Below are positions 30,047 through 38,736 of a DNA stretch of 64,000 nucleotides, one piece after another. Each line of letters begins with the position of its first letter. Within the stretch, counting starts at the first letter, position 1. The position numbers and the translations under genes are program-made. The notes beneath the pieces were generated by a model, which worked only from the letters and a program-made list of their open reading frames with translations, had not been told where the DNA came from and did not search any database. Source of the DNA: Obelidium mucronatum (lineage: Eukaryota; Chytridiomycota; Chytridiomycetes; Chytridiales; Chytriomycetaceae); the NCBI GenBank assembly GCA_025765595.1, contig JAIVFH010000028.1, forward strand, positions 124,001-188,000. The letters run 5' to 3'.

Positions 30047-32592
30047 ATGGCCTCGACACTCACGACGCCGTCGCTGACGGCAAACTCGTCGCCGGACTTT
30101 GCGCCGCGCCGACTCTCGCGCGGGCCGCCGTCGGCGGACGGGCTGCTCCCGGAGGCGGCGCTGGCGCAGCGGCCGACGGCGGCGGCGGCGGCGGCGGGCG
30201 TCGACGACACGTCGGACTCGAGCGCGAGCGACCAGCTCGACCCGTTCGCGTCGGCAAACCCGTCGCCGCTGGCGCTGCGCCCGCGAACGCCGGCGTCAAC
30301 TTCAGCGTCAACGGCAACCCGGCGCGGCCGCGTGCCCGCCAAGCCGGCTGCCACAGCCACAGCGGACAAGGACAAACAAAACCAGACAAACCAGCGGCGC
30401 CGCCGTCGGAGTTCGGCGCCCGAAAAGACGCTGTTCAACGCCCACACTCCCACATACTCCCACTCCCGCAAACGATCCGCTGAAAAACCAGCTTCGCTGT
30501 CGTCAAAGTCGCCCGCGCGAAGCTCCTTCAGAATGTCGCTGTTTTTCACGCTGCTGCGGTATCCCATCTTGGTGATGCCTCCTTTCTTTGCCACACAGTG
30601 GCACACACGCAGTCACAACAACTAATATCAAAACACTTTCAGGTCATTATTCTATCAATCATGGGCCTCGATCTAACAGCCCTCCTCCTCGTACGTCTCT
30701 TTGTATTCCTCTACGAAACATTTGTGGTTTCACAAGGCCCACACCGAAAACTCTTGGCACTGCTTTCCCTCTCTGACACGTACGCGCAATGGAAAATAGG
30801 CGCGTCGTATCTGGATTCCTTTATGAAACACGATGAATGGAAAAAACAGGAAGATCAGAATGAAATTTATAATTCAAAGTTGATACGGAAAACGACGAGG
30901 AAGTTGAGGAGTGCGCGGTTTTTTGAGTCGGTACCTGGTGGTGGTGGTGGTGGTGGGGGTGATCCTAAAGAAGTCATGAGGCATTTGACGCATGCGTGTA
31001 AAAAGAATCATGGCGGGTGTATGAATGAGGCGCTGTATAGCAACACGTATCATGGCACCAAATTGGATGTAGAAGCGTTTTATCAGGAGCTTGAAGAGAG
31101 TATTGAGTTTGTTGCCTCGTCGCCCGCTTTGAAGTTGGATCAAAAGTTGTCGTTTTTCAAGTCTCTTTCAAGGAATTATGGGTACTTTTTTTTGGTTTGT
31201 TTTTGGTTCTGTGTAAAGTACTAACAAAAAAAAAACAATCCCAGTCGAGCAGCTTTATCGCTCAGTGGCGGTGGAAGTCTAACTTATTATCATATGGGCG
31301 TGTTGAAATCTTTGTTTGAAGAAGGGATGCTGCCGAACGTGATTACTGGAACCTCTGGAGGGTCAATGCTTGCAGGTGAATACAATTTTTTGAACTTAAA
31401 ACTCTTTTTTTTTAACGAAACAAAAAAAAAAATTGCAGCTCTAGTCTGCACACGTACAGACGAAGAACTAGCCTCTGAAGGAGTATTTGATGCCGACCGC
31501 GTTGTAGACAAGTTTAAAATCATGTCTGACCCATGGGCTGTTCGAATCAAGCGATTACTATCAGAAGGATATTTATTTGATCCAACAGAGCCCTTCAAAA
31601 AACTCGGAGAATTGACAAAAGGACATTTGACTTTTTTGGAAGCGTATAAAAAAACGGGGCGGATATTGTGTATTTCAGTTGTTCCGGATGAGCCGAATCA
31701 TGTTACGCCGGCAAAAGTTTTGAATTTCATGACTGTGAGTTTTTTTGGGCTATCTTTGGAGGGTTCTCTTTGTGTGTCTGTTTATTAAAGAATCTTTTTT
31801 TTTCTTTGGTTTTTACATAGGCACCCGATGTCTTGATTTCAAGCGCGATTTGTGCATCTTGCGCCATCCCTTTAATTCTGCCCCCCATCAAACTGTTGTG
31901 CAAAACGGAAGCTGGAGACTTTGTCCCGTATAGGGGTTCCGGAAAACTTTGGAGAGACGGGTCCATTCGATCAGATATTCCTGATTTGTCAATGTTGAAT
32001 GTCACATTCCAAATTGTTTCCCAAGTGAACCCTCATATCACAATCGTGAGTTTCAGTTTCTTTTTTCAATTGGTTGATTATTTATTGAAGTCCTTTCGTT
32101 TTTTTTATCTTTTATTAGTTCTTTTACGAATCTCAAGGATCAGCAGGATGTCCAACTCCACATCGCGGAGGCAGAGGATGGCGAGGCGGTTTCATTGCAT
32201 CCTCCCTAATCCACATGATTGATTTAGACTTGAAAAAGTGGTTACGCCTCTGTAAAGATTTAAAGCTTCTCCCACCCATCATGGCGACCGACATTTCGTC
32301 CGTGTTTCTACAGCAATTTGATGGAACAGTTACAATCCTTCCGGCCAATTCGAATGTGCTTCCTGACTGTGTGCATATCCTGGAAGATCCGAGTGTGCAG
32401 CAGTTGAAGGAGTATGTGTTGCAGGGGCAGTTGAAGGCGTTTCCAAAGTTGGGGATGATTGGGCATCGGATGAGGATTGAGAAGTGTATACAGCGGGTGC
32501 GGGATAGATTGCTTGTGGGTGGTGGTGGTGGTGGTGGTGGTGGCATTAAACGGAGTGTTACTCGTTTCAGCACGACGGATCTCGATGATTGA
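30047..32592 (+). CDS. Patatin-domain lipase (SDP1/Tgl3-4-5-like triacylglycerol lipase)
   Basis: Six exons, join(30047..30571, 30643..31181, 31245..31375, 31439..31734, 31821..32045, 32119..32592), 729 residues. The N-terminal 170 residues are Ala/Ser/Arg-rich and encoded by GC-rich DNA. A hydrophobic segment (ILSIMGLDLTALLLVRLFVF) precedes the DUF3336-like block (GPHRKLLALLSLSDTYAQWK). The patatin domain has the oxyanion loop ALSLSGGGSL, the Ser elbow GTSGGS (GxSxG), and the catalytic Asp in the LWRDGSIRSDIP segment. Such enzymes hydrolyse triacylglycerol at lipid droplets and have acyltransferase or phospholipase side activities. Two poly-Gly tracts (near 30945 and 32520) interrupt less conserved parts. 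The family in yeast is lipid-droplet bound. Confidence 0.92.
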
Positions 32593-32639
32593 ATTTGATT
32601 GATTGAAAAGAGACAAAGTAAAGATAAAAAGAAAAATGC

Positions 32640-32800
32640 TGACCGTGCAGCCGCCCGAAGTCGCAGCGCTGGTCCTCGCGCACGCGACGCTGCAGGCGAC
32701 GCTCCGGGTTTTGTTCTTTGGCTACTTTCTTTTCCTTTTCTTTTTGAAACGCCCAAGAAACAAAGTGCAATGACGGACATCATTTGTAATAGAATCTCGA
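32640..32800 (+). repeat. Partial copy of the EFM7 gene leader
   Basis: About 45 bases ending in ATGAC(G/C)GAC are shared with the start of EFM7: a (T)4C-type pyrimidine tract, TTTTTGAAACGCC, a short A-rich stretch, then GCAATGAC. Here the copy at about 32728-32776 leads into a short frame (MTDIICNRISKVSF) that stops before the H3-like gene. The preceding GC-rich piece (32645-32705) has the codon style of EFM7 but is not an obvious copy of it. Probably the remains of a local duplication. Confidence 0.4.
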
Positions 32801-32857
32801 AAGTTTCTTTCAACACAAGCTCCCCCCTTAAATTCTTGAAATTGGTATTTTAACAAT

Positions 32858-33292
32858 ATGACGTGGATCAAGAGTACCAAGAAAGCAGCGGTACCTCCAG
32901 CAGCCAATGCGGCACAAGATCAAGGAGCCGTTCCTAGCAGCAAGGTTCATGCCACAGCAGGAGTGAAAAAACGCCACCGCTACAGACCTCCTGCCACAAT
33001 AGCACAGCGGCAACTTCGAATCTGCCAAAAGGCAACAGAGCTCCTTATTCGAAAAATGCCATTTCAACAATTGGTATGTGTTTTAAAGCCTGTTTTTTTT
33101 TTTTTGGCCTTATTTTTTTTTTTGCACTAACAGTAATATCGACAGATTCGTGAGGCTGCATATGAGGTTAAACCGGATCTAACATTCCAAACATCTGCCC
33201 TTGGTTGTTTGCAAGAAGCCACAGAGGCGTATTTGGTGCGTTTAATGGAGGATGCAAACTGTGAATTTGAGCATGCTTTCCGAAATAAATAA
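32858..33292 (+). CDS. Divergent, C-terminally truncated histone H3 variant
   Basis: Two exons, join(32858..33073, 33146..33292), 120 residues (H3 has 135). Clear H3 matches are [51 protein letters not shown] and [20 protein letters not shown]. The N-terminal tail is strongly changed ([18 protein letters not shown]): Lys4 has a counterpart, Lys9 and the ARKS contexts do not. The protein ends EHAFRNK, where normal H3 continues through loop 2 and helix 3 (the MPKD...RRIRGER part), so that helix is missing. Loop 1 has the H3 length, not the longer CENP-A form. The reading frame is intact with a proper intron. It is either a specialised variant or a decaying H3 copy. Confidence 0.85.
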
Positions 33293-33700
33293 TAGGGCAT
33301 GGAATTTATAAATTCCCTGACTCCTTTTTCCAAGCCAATTGTACAAAGTATGCAGTGCAATTTGCAAGGCCATCAAGGCCATTGCAGGTGTAGGTCGACT
33401 CAGATTGCGGAGCGTTGCGGGGCTTTGAAAATATTCAAAAAATTGTATCATGCATGAAGATTCCGGGTGAACTTTGGCACTCTGCACTCCTCTGTAGACC
33501 TCAACTTGGCCATTATGCAAAGTAGAGTTTTGGAGGACGCCAAATAAGAGTTTTTCCCCAAGAGTCCTGTACTTATTCGGAAGGTTGAACAACATTGCCG
33601 ACATGGGCTCGAAGAAAGACTTCAAGAGTTTGTCAAAACCCGTATGTCTGGGAGAACCATCACACCAAAGCAAAAGTCAATAGCACTATTGTAGCAGAAT
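33293..33700 (-). CDS. Uncharacterised open frame, possibly a gene fragment
   Basis: A minus-strand frame runs from 33673 down through this stretch and on into the H3-like gene (to 33242). Its translation looks protein-like: GFDKLLKSFFEPMSAMLFNL, RTLGEKLLFGVLQNSTLHNG, MIQFFEYFQSPATLRNL, ALMALQIALHTLYNWLG. No family was recognised, no convincing upstream exon was found, and its 3' end overlaps H3 coding sequence antisense. It is convergent with H3 and may be a fragment left by rearrangement. Confidence 0.3.
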
Positions 33701-33854
33701 TATATACTTGCCTTGTCCCCAACTGCTGTTTTTATTCCCCGTTATTTTTTCAACTGAAAGCTGAACGCGTCGCTGAAACCCATCGCTGCAGCCTTGGGCA
33801 TATTAACCTGGCTTACTATCACTACACTCGGCTGCGCGAACCGCCGCCTTATCT

Positions 33855-33990
33855 AGAATATCCATTGCAAGTGCATTGCTCTCAATATGCTTGGGTGAAC
33901 GTAAATGATAGACTTGTACGGTAGTTGTACCTGTTCAATTGATCCAAAAAGAAAAGATTGGCACCAAGTGGTTGTGCCGCGGATGTTATG
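33855..33990 (+). pseudogene. Relic copy of the last exon of CFAP418
   Basis: The stretch aligns base by base with the last exon of the intact CFAP418 gene at 38503-38624: AGAATATCCATTGCAAG here against AGAATATCCATCACAAG there, then the CAATRTGCTTGGGTGAA core and AGAAAAGATTGG. The copy keeps the intron-acceptor AG before it, so it was copied as DNA, not from spliced RNA. It is dead: two conserved Cys of the QCAW motif context are changed (SQYAW), there is an insertion of about 10 bases after ACTTGTAC, and in-frame stops follow. No copy of the upstream exons was found beside it. Confidence 0.8.
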
Positions 33991-34084
33991 ACAATTTAAA
34001 ATAGCGAGATATTCTGTAAACGTGAAGTTGTTGGATCCAGATTTTTCTTTTCTTTTTCTTTTTGAAACGCCGAACAACGACGCA

Positions 34085-34879
34085 ATGACCGACCCGTCAT
34101 CGGACACCGACACCGACTCTGATATAGCGGCCTTCGACGCAGACTTGTTCGTCGAGCCTGCTGGGTTCCGGCCGGCGACGCCGCCGCCGTCGTTCGAGGC
34201 GTTTGCAATCGGCAGCCGCACGCTGCAGATTGAGCTGATTGGCGGGCGCGACTCGCTGTGGGCGCACCGCGTGTGGAACGGCGGCGTGGCGCTCGCACGC
34301 GCCGTCGCCGGCGGGCGCGTCGCCGTTGCTGGCCGCCGCGTGCTGGAGCTCGGCGCCGCCGCCGCGCTGCCGGCGCTGCTCGCCGCATCGGCCGGCGCCG
34401 AGTGCGTCGTGGCGACCGACTTCCCGGACCCGCGGCTGCTCGCGACAATCGCCAGAAACTGCGCGAAAAATTGCTGCGACGAAGTCGGGCGCGGCGCACT
34501 CAAAGTCGTCGGCCACCAGTGGGGCCACGATCTCGCGCCCGTGCTGGCTGCGCTGCCGGACGCCCGCAGAAAGTTTGACGTTATCTTTCTGGCCGACCTC
34601 ATCTTCAACCACACGGAGCACGCTGCCTTGCTCAAAACGTGCGCGGCCGCGCTGGAGCCGAGTCCGCAGTCGTGCATGTACATTTACTTTTCTCATCATA
34701 ATGTGCATTGGGCGGATAAGGATATGAAGTTTTTTGACCTTGCGACTGACGCCGGCTTTTTGTATGAAAAGCTGGATTCGGTTAAAGCAGAGGCAATGTT
34801 TCCTGATGATACGGGGGATTTGGAGGTAAGGACGACGGTTCATTGTTATAGAATGTGGAGGGAATACTTTAATAAATGA
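34085..34879 (+). CDS. EFM7: Protein-lysine/N-terminal methyltransferase EFM7 (NNT1 family)
   Basis: Single exon of 264 residues, close to the family length (about 260). It begins MTDPSSDTDTDSDIAAFD. Family features: LWAHRVWNGGVALARAV, motif I VLELGAAAALPALLAA, ATDFPDPRLLATIARN, GHQWGHDL, FDVIFLADLIFNHTEHAALL, then FSHHNVHWADKDMKFFDLA. Yeast EFM7 methylates the N-terminal Gly and Lys2 of elongation factor 1A using S-adenosylmethionine. In motif I the usual GAGAG is GAAAA, so two glycines of the cofactor loop are replaced by Ala. The first 600 bases are very GC-rich, then composition drops abruptly near 34690 to AT-rich within the same exon. Confidence 0.85.
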   Translation: MTDPSSDTDTDSDIAAFDADLFVEPAGFRPATPPPSFEAFAIGSRTLQIELIGGRDSLWAHRVWNGGVALARAVAGGRVAVAGRRVLELGAAAALPALLAASAGAECVVATDFPDPRLLATIARNCAKNCCDEVGRGALKVVGHQWGHDLAPVLAALPDARRKFDVIFLADLIFNHTEHAALLKTCAAALEPSPQSCMYIYFSHHNVHWADKDMKFFDLATDAGFLYEKLDSVKAEAMFPDDTGDLEVRTTVHCYRMWREYFNK

Positions 34880-36230
34880 TGATGCGGTATTTCATTTTTT
34901 TTTTTCATTCTCTCTCTGTTTGTTCAACCGCCGAAGGCGGTGTATTCTTTTTATAAGATTTAATAAATTACTGTCGCAGTGTTCCTTCTTTCAACAAAAT
35001 ATTTATATTTATCCCTTCCAGGTGTTTATTTGGATGGACTGAAAAAAAATTTTCACCGTTATAACGAAACCTCAACTCGTAAGCCATCTGTTATGAATTA
35101 CTCAGCATTTTGGTTTACTTTTCCACATCAATTACAATCTCCAATTTTGGCCTGAAATCCTACGTGGCAATTCTCGAAACTTTCCTTTTAATTCTATTCA
35201 GTTCTATTTCAGTTTTACTATAAATTCAGATATCTTTTATTGTCAGTTCTTTAGTTCAATACAGTTGAATCTTCTATCTTAAATTCCCTTTTCAAGCTGT
35301 TGAACGATATTCCATCTTGAGCCCAGCTTATTCTCGCGATTCCTATTCAAGTTTAGTTCACGAATCTAACACCATCCCCACCACCACAGCAGCACTATGG
35401 AGAGATAGCATACAGTCCCATTAGTATGAATCAGCGATTATACCGATCAGGTAAGTAGTTGATGATTTATTGTATCTGTCCTGCATCGCATCGCTGTTTG
35501 CCTGCGTCGCTTCTCTCTCAAGCAGTGACTTGGCCAAACTCTGCACCATATAGGGTACAGACTTTATGCCCTGCCGCTTTCCCTTTCATTCTTCCCTTTT
35601 CTTGTACTTCCTTGAGTTGCGATGCGAAAGTGGCAGCGGTAGGGATCTGTTGGGCTCTTTCGGTTGCGAGGTAGCGCTGCAGGCAGTGTTGAGTTAGGTC
35701 CACCCTCGAAGAAGGCCAAGGAAAAGGCGGTCGTGGAAAGCGACAAACAGAATGTCTCGGTAAATCGCTTGGCTTCAGACTCGAGACTTTCACTGGAGTA
35801 TGGCCATGCCCCATTTCACCTCAATGTTCAACAGAGATGATTCAGGGACGGCTCTAAGAACCACGGGACGACAGCGAAAAAACAACGACAACAACACGCA
35901 ATGGCGCTCGCCACGGTGCCGGTCCAGTCCTGCGCGTACAATGGCCGGCATAGGAACAAATTCCAACATATTTCTGAAAACAGACTCTTGGGCTGGTGGA
36001 TGTGGCTCCGGGATGACTGGGACTTGAGGGATACCAGTGGTTTGACCTGTGGTTCTGAAATTGATGTTTTGAGACTTGTACAACGAGGATACGATTCTGA
36101 GCGATATAATGTTGTTCTGTAAATGAAGACTCGTATAATTCAAGATTTTCCAGCCCAAGGTTAAACGTTTGTAATCACTATAAGAAATTAGTAAGTTGTG
36201 GCGTTGTGTTTCAAAAAAGTAATCAAGACA
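34880..36230. other. Unresolved intergenic region with splice-like and open-frame signals
   Basis: About 1.35 kb. 34880-35350 is AT-rich with no usable frame; a short palindrome (CCGCCGAAGGCGG, 34929-34941) could form a hairpin behind EFM7. At 35426 a short frame MNQRLYRS ends at a strong GTAAGT donor (35451), preceded by a C/A-rich leader, looking like a first exon. Downstream, frames on both strands look somewhat protein-like (plus 35901-36122 with GWWMWLRDDWDLRDTSGL; minus 35814-35521 with RYLATERAQQIPTAATFASQ), but no consistent gene model could be built. The frames may belong to a spliced gene that I could not resolve. Confidence 0.3.
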
Positions 36231-37190
36231 ATGGATATGACCACACAACTGCAAACCGACATTGCCGATGCCAAACAGGCCATGCTCGTAGCGCAAGCAA
36301 AATTTGAAAGAGCAGAGGAAGCACTGGCTGATGAGTGGAGAGAAGACCATCCAGCGGGCAAGCACGGGCAACTCGTGCGCTTCTTGGCCTCCGAGCCCGC
36401 CCTTCTGCCACTGAGAGAAGGCTTGGCCCGAAAGGAGGCGTACCTTATAGAACTCACCAAAAAACTCCCCGTTGCATCAACTTATCGAGATACAAGCAAC
36501 CTTTCTGCTCTCAAGCGAGTGAGTGATACTGCCGCGTCTTCCAGTTCTTCCAGTGGTTCCAAGAGATCCAGGTCAACAACGACTCGAGAGTCTAATGCTC
36601 CATTTCGGGAACGAATAATGGAACGTGATGGTGATTTGTGTGTGGCCTGCCGCCATGATAGAGGCGATGCCTGTCATATTGTTCCTCATCGTCATCAGAA
36701 GCGAAATCTGCTACTATGGGCTCCAGGGTCAATTTTTTATAATAGCTGCTCAGAACCGCTGGCCGGTATCAATGACGTGCGAAACGGCATGTTTTTGTGC
36801 CGCAATGATCATGACAAATTTGACTTCCACCCAATGTGGACCATAGCTACTGAAAATGGTCAATACTTTTACACTACTTATTCATTGGCTGAAGGATTGA
36901 TTCGCGGTCGCGAACTATTTTTTGGAGGCGATGCCGCCATTCGACCACACCCTGAATTTCTTGCATTCCAGTATAAGGAGTTTGTCAATTATCACAAAAT
37001 ACTAGCTGCAGGCCACAAACCATATACCAACCAAAATTCAGAAGCAACTTTGGAAGATTATCATGAGAAAAGCCGGATGTTGGACGAAAAACTACAAGAG
37101 GACGAAAATAGTATGCTTAAAATTCAGAAAGAGTGTTTTTTGAGTTTGGACGAAGATGAAAAGAATTGGCTTGTATTACATGTACAATAA
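36231..37190 (+). CDS. HNH nuclease-like protein with N-terminal coiled coil
   Basis: Single exon of 319 residues from ATG 36231. Residues 1-85 are a helical region (TDIADAKQAMLVAQAKFERA...LARKEAYLIELTKKL), then a Ser-rich basic linker (SSSGSKRSRSTTTRES). The C-terminal half is an HNH_2-type module common in fungi: CVACRHDRGDACHIVPHRHQ (CxxC, then DxCHI with the catalytic His), a conserved Trp, and NGMFLCRNDHDKFDFHP (the N and H of HNH). Such proteins often occur as large families in fungi and are sometimes linked to Crinkler-type effectors, but substrate and role are unknown. No signal peptide. Intronless, unlike its neighbours, and next to rearranged DNA. Confidence 0.75.
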   Translation: MDMTTQLQTDIADAKQAMLVAQAKFERAEEALADEWREDHPAGKHGQLVRFLASEPALLPLREGLARKEAYLIELTKKLPVASTYRDTSNLSALKRVSDTAASSSSSSGSKRSRSTTTRESNAPFRERIMERDGDLCVACRHDRGDACHIVPHRHQKRNLLLWAPGSIFYNSCSEPLAGINDVRNGMFLCRNDHDKFDFHPMWTIATENGQYFYTTYSLAEGLIRGRELFFGGDAAIRPHPEFLAFQYKEFVNYHKILAAGHKPYTNQNSEATLEDYHEKSRMLDEKLQEDENSMLKIQKECFLSLDEDEKNWLVLHVQ

Positions 37191-37516
37191 TTCGCTGTTT
37201 ATGTATGTCCCTTTTATAATTGTACTGTAAATAAATAGCCGTGTATTCAGTATGGACGCTCATGTGCCTTCACTCCTACCCTAATCTTGCCGAACTGAGT
37301 TATTATTGGTTATTTATCTGTTATTGTGAATAATACGTGTCCTCGTTTCCTCTTAGTTCATGGCTGTTCAGAGAACGTCCTAGGCGATAAACAAATGCAT
37401 ATGAATACAGAAATAAACGGAATTTTACACTGTAAAGAATACTGCTTTTTATCCTGCGCACAAAACAAAGCTGTCTGTGGGGCCTCGCCGCTTCATTTAA
37501 GAAAACAAAAAAAAAA
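37191..37516. other. Spacer between HNH gene and CFAP418
   Basis: About 325 bases. AATAAATAG near 37230 could serve as the HNH polyadenylation signal. The rest is AT-rich promoter of CFAP418 with an A run just before its start codon. No gene seen. Confidence 0.4.
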
Positions 37517-38624
37517 ATGGATCGCGACTCATCAGACCTTGACGCGATTCTACTCGAACTATCAGACTCTGATCCCTTTCCATCATCCACCAAAAAGAAA
37601 GAAGGCAACCTGAACGCGTACCCAAAGTCTTGTTTGGATAAAACCAACAATAACAGAGCAGCTTCAAACACGAGTCGCGATAAAAATTACAATATTCAGA
37701 CAAAAAATCCACAACCTCATCAACACCGTCATCATCATAATCAGTCAAGTAAAACTGTAGGATCAGAAGACCTTGATTCCATTGAATCGCTTCTGGATTC
37801 TCTAGATGATGGAATCGGAGCCACAGCTGCTACAGCAAAAGAAGCTCAAAAACACCAACCAAAAAACAGCCATATTGCGAATTCAAAGGCCATAGACGAC
37901 AGCGATGTAGATGATATTCTGAATGATGATCCTGTACAACTACAAACAGTTTCTCACGGCGGCACCAATTCCTGCATCACAGTACCAAAGCAAAAGTAAA
38001 AGAAAAATAAGTTGGCGAATATAACCCACACACACACCCCCCTCAAATTTAACGATTTTCTTTTTCCACTTTTTCAGATGTCCAGTTCCTCATGTGACTT
38101 CAAACAGTTCGACAACAACGTCATCAACATCAACACTCCACGATATCCCTACAGCATGCAACAAGCTCCGATGTTTGTCGTGTGATCTCCCGGTTATTGT
38201 CTTATCCGCTTCAAGTCTCAATAGAACTGTAACTCCAAACAAAAAGAATTCATTGACCACCTATTCAAAATCAAAGTGTGCGGGGGGTGGCGGCGGCGGT
38301 GGTGGTGGTGGTGTTGAATGGACGGATCAAGTGGATTACCTATTTCTGAGAAACTTTTATCCGGATGTTTCGAAGCTGGGGGATCGGTTGCTGTCAACTG
38401 GTAATAGGAGAGGGAGAGAGAGAGAGAGAGAGTCAATTCAGTCTAGAAAAACGGGTTTCTAAAACACACTTTTACACACACACAAAATACACACAAACCC
38501 AGAATATCCATCACAAGCGTATTGCTGTCAATGTGCTTGGGTGAATGTACATGATACACTTGTCCCTGTTCGATCGATTCAGAAAGAAAAGATTGGAACC
38601 AAGTGGGTGTGTCGCGGACATTGA
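37517..38624 (+). CDS. CFAP418: CFAP418 (C8orf37) homologue, ciliary protein
   Basis: Three exons, join(37517..37995, 38078..38400, 38503..38624), 307 residues, in phase. The N terminus has the short acidic DLDAILLELSDSD and DLDSIESLLDSLDD elements seen in C8orf37. The conserved C-terminal domain is complete: CNKLRCLSCDLPVIV, DYLFLRNFYPDVSKL, then AYCCQCAWVNVHD and the last residues KWVCRGH. C8orf37/CFAP418 is needed for photoreceptor outer segments and motile cilia in animals. A (GGT)n poly-Gly insertion lies between the first and second conserved blocks. The second intron has a GA repeat. A dead copy of the last exon lies 4.6 kb upstream. Confidence 0.9.
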
Positions 38625-38736
38625 TGAGCAGTCAAAACTCGAAAATATACTTTACCGAAATAAAATCAAAAAAAAGGGAATCGTATATTATTACGTAATA
38701 ACTTGATGACCTTTTTATTTCGTGTACTTCCCCGAT

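Noticed and set aside
32133..32816. Minus-strand open frame opposite the lipase 3' end
   Set aside because: It is antisense to conserved lipase sequence and contains low-complexity Pro/Arg runs from the GGT repeat.
33853..34683. Long minus-strand frame opposite EFM7
   Set aside because: Shadow of GC-rich coding DNA; the plus strand encodes all EFM7 motifs.
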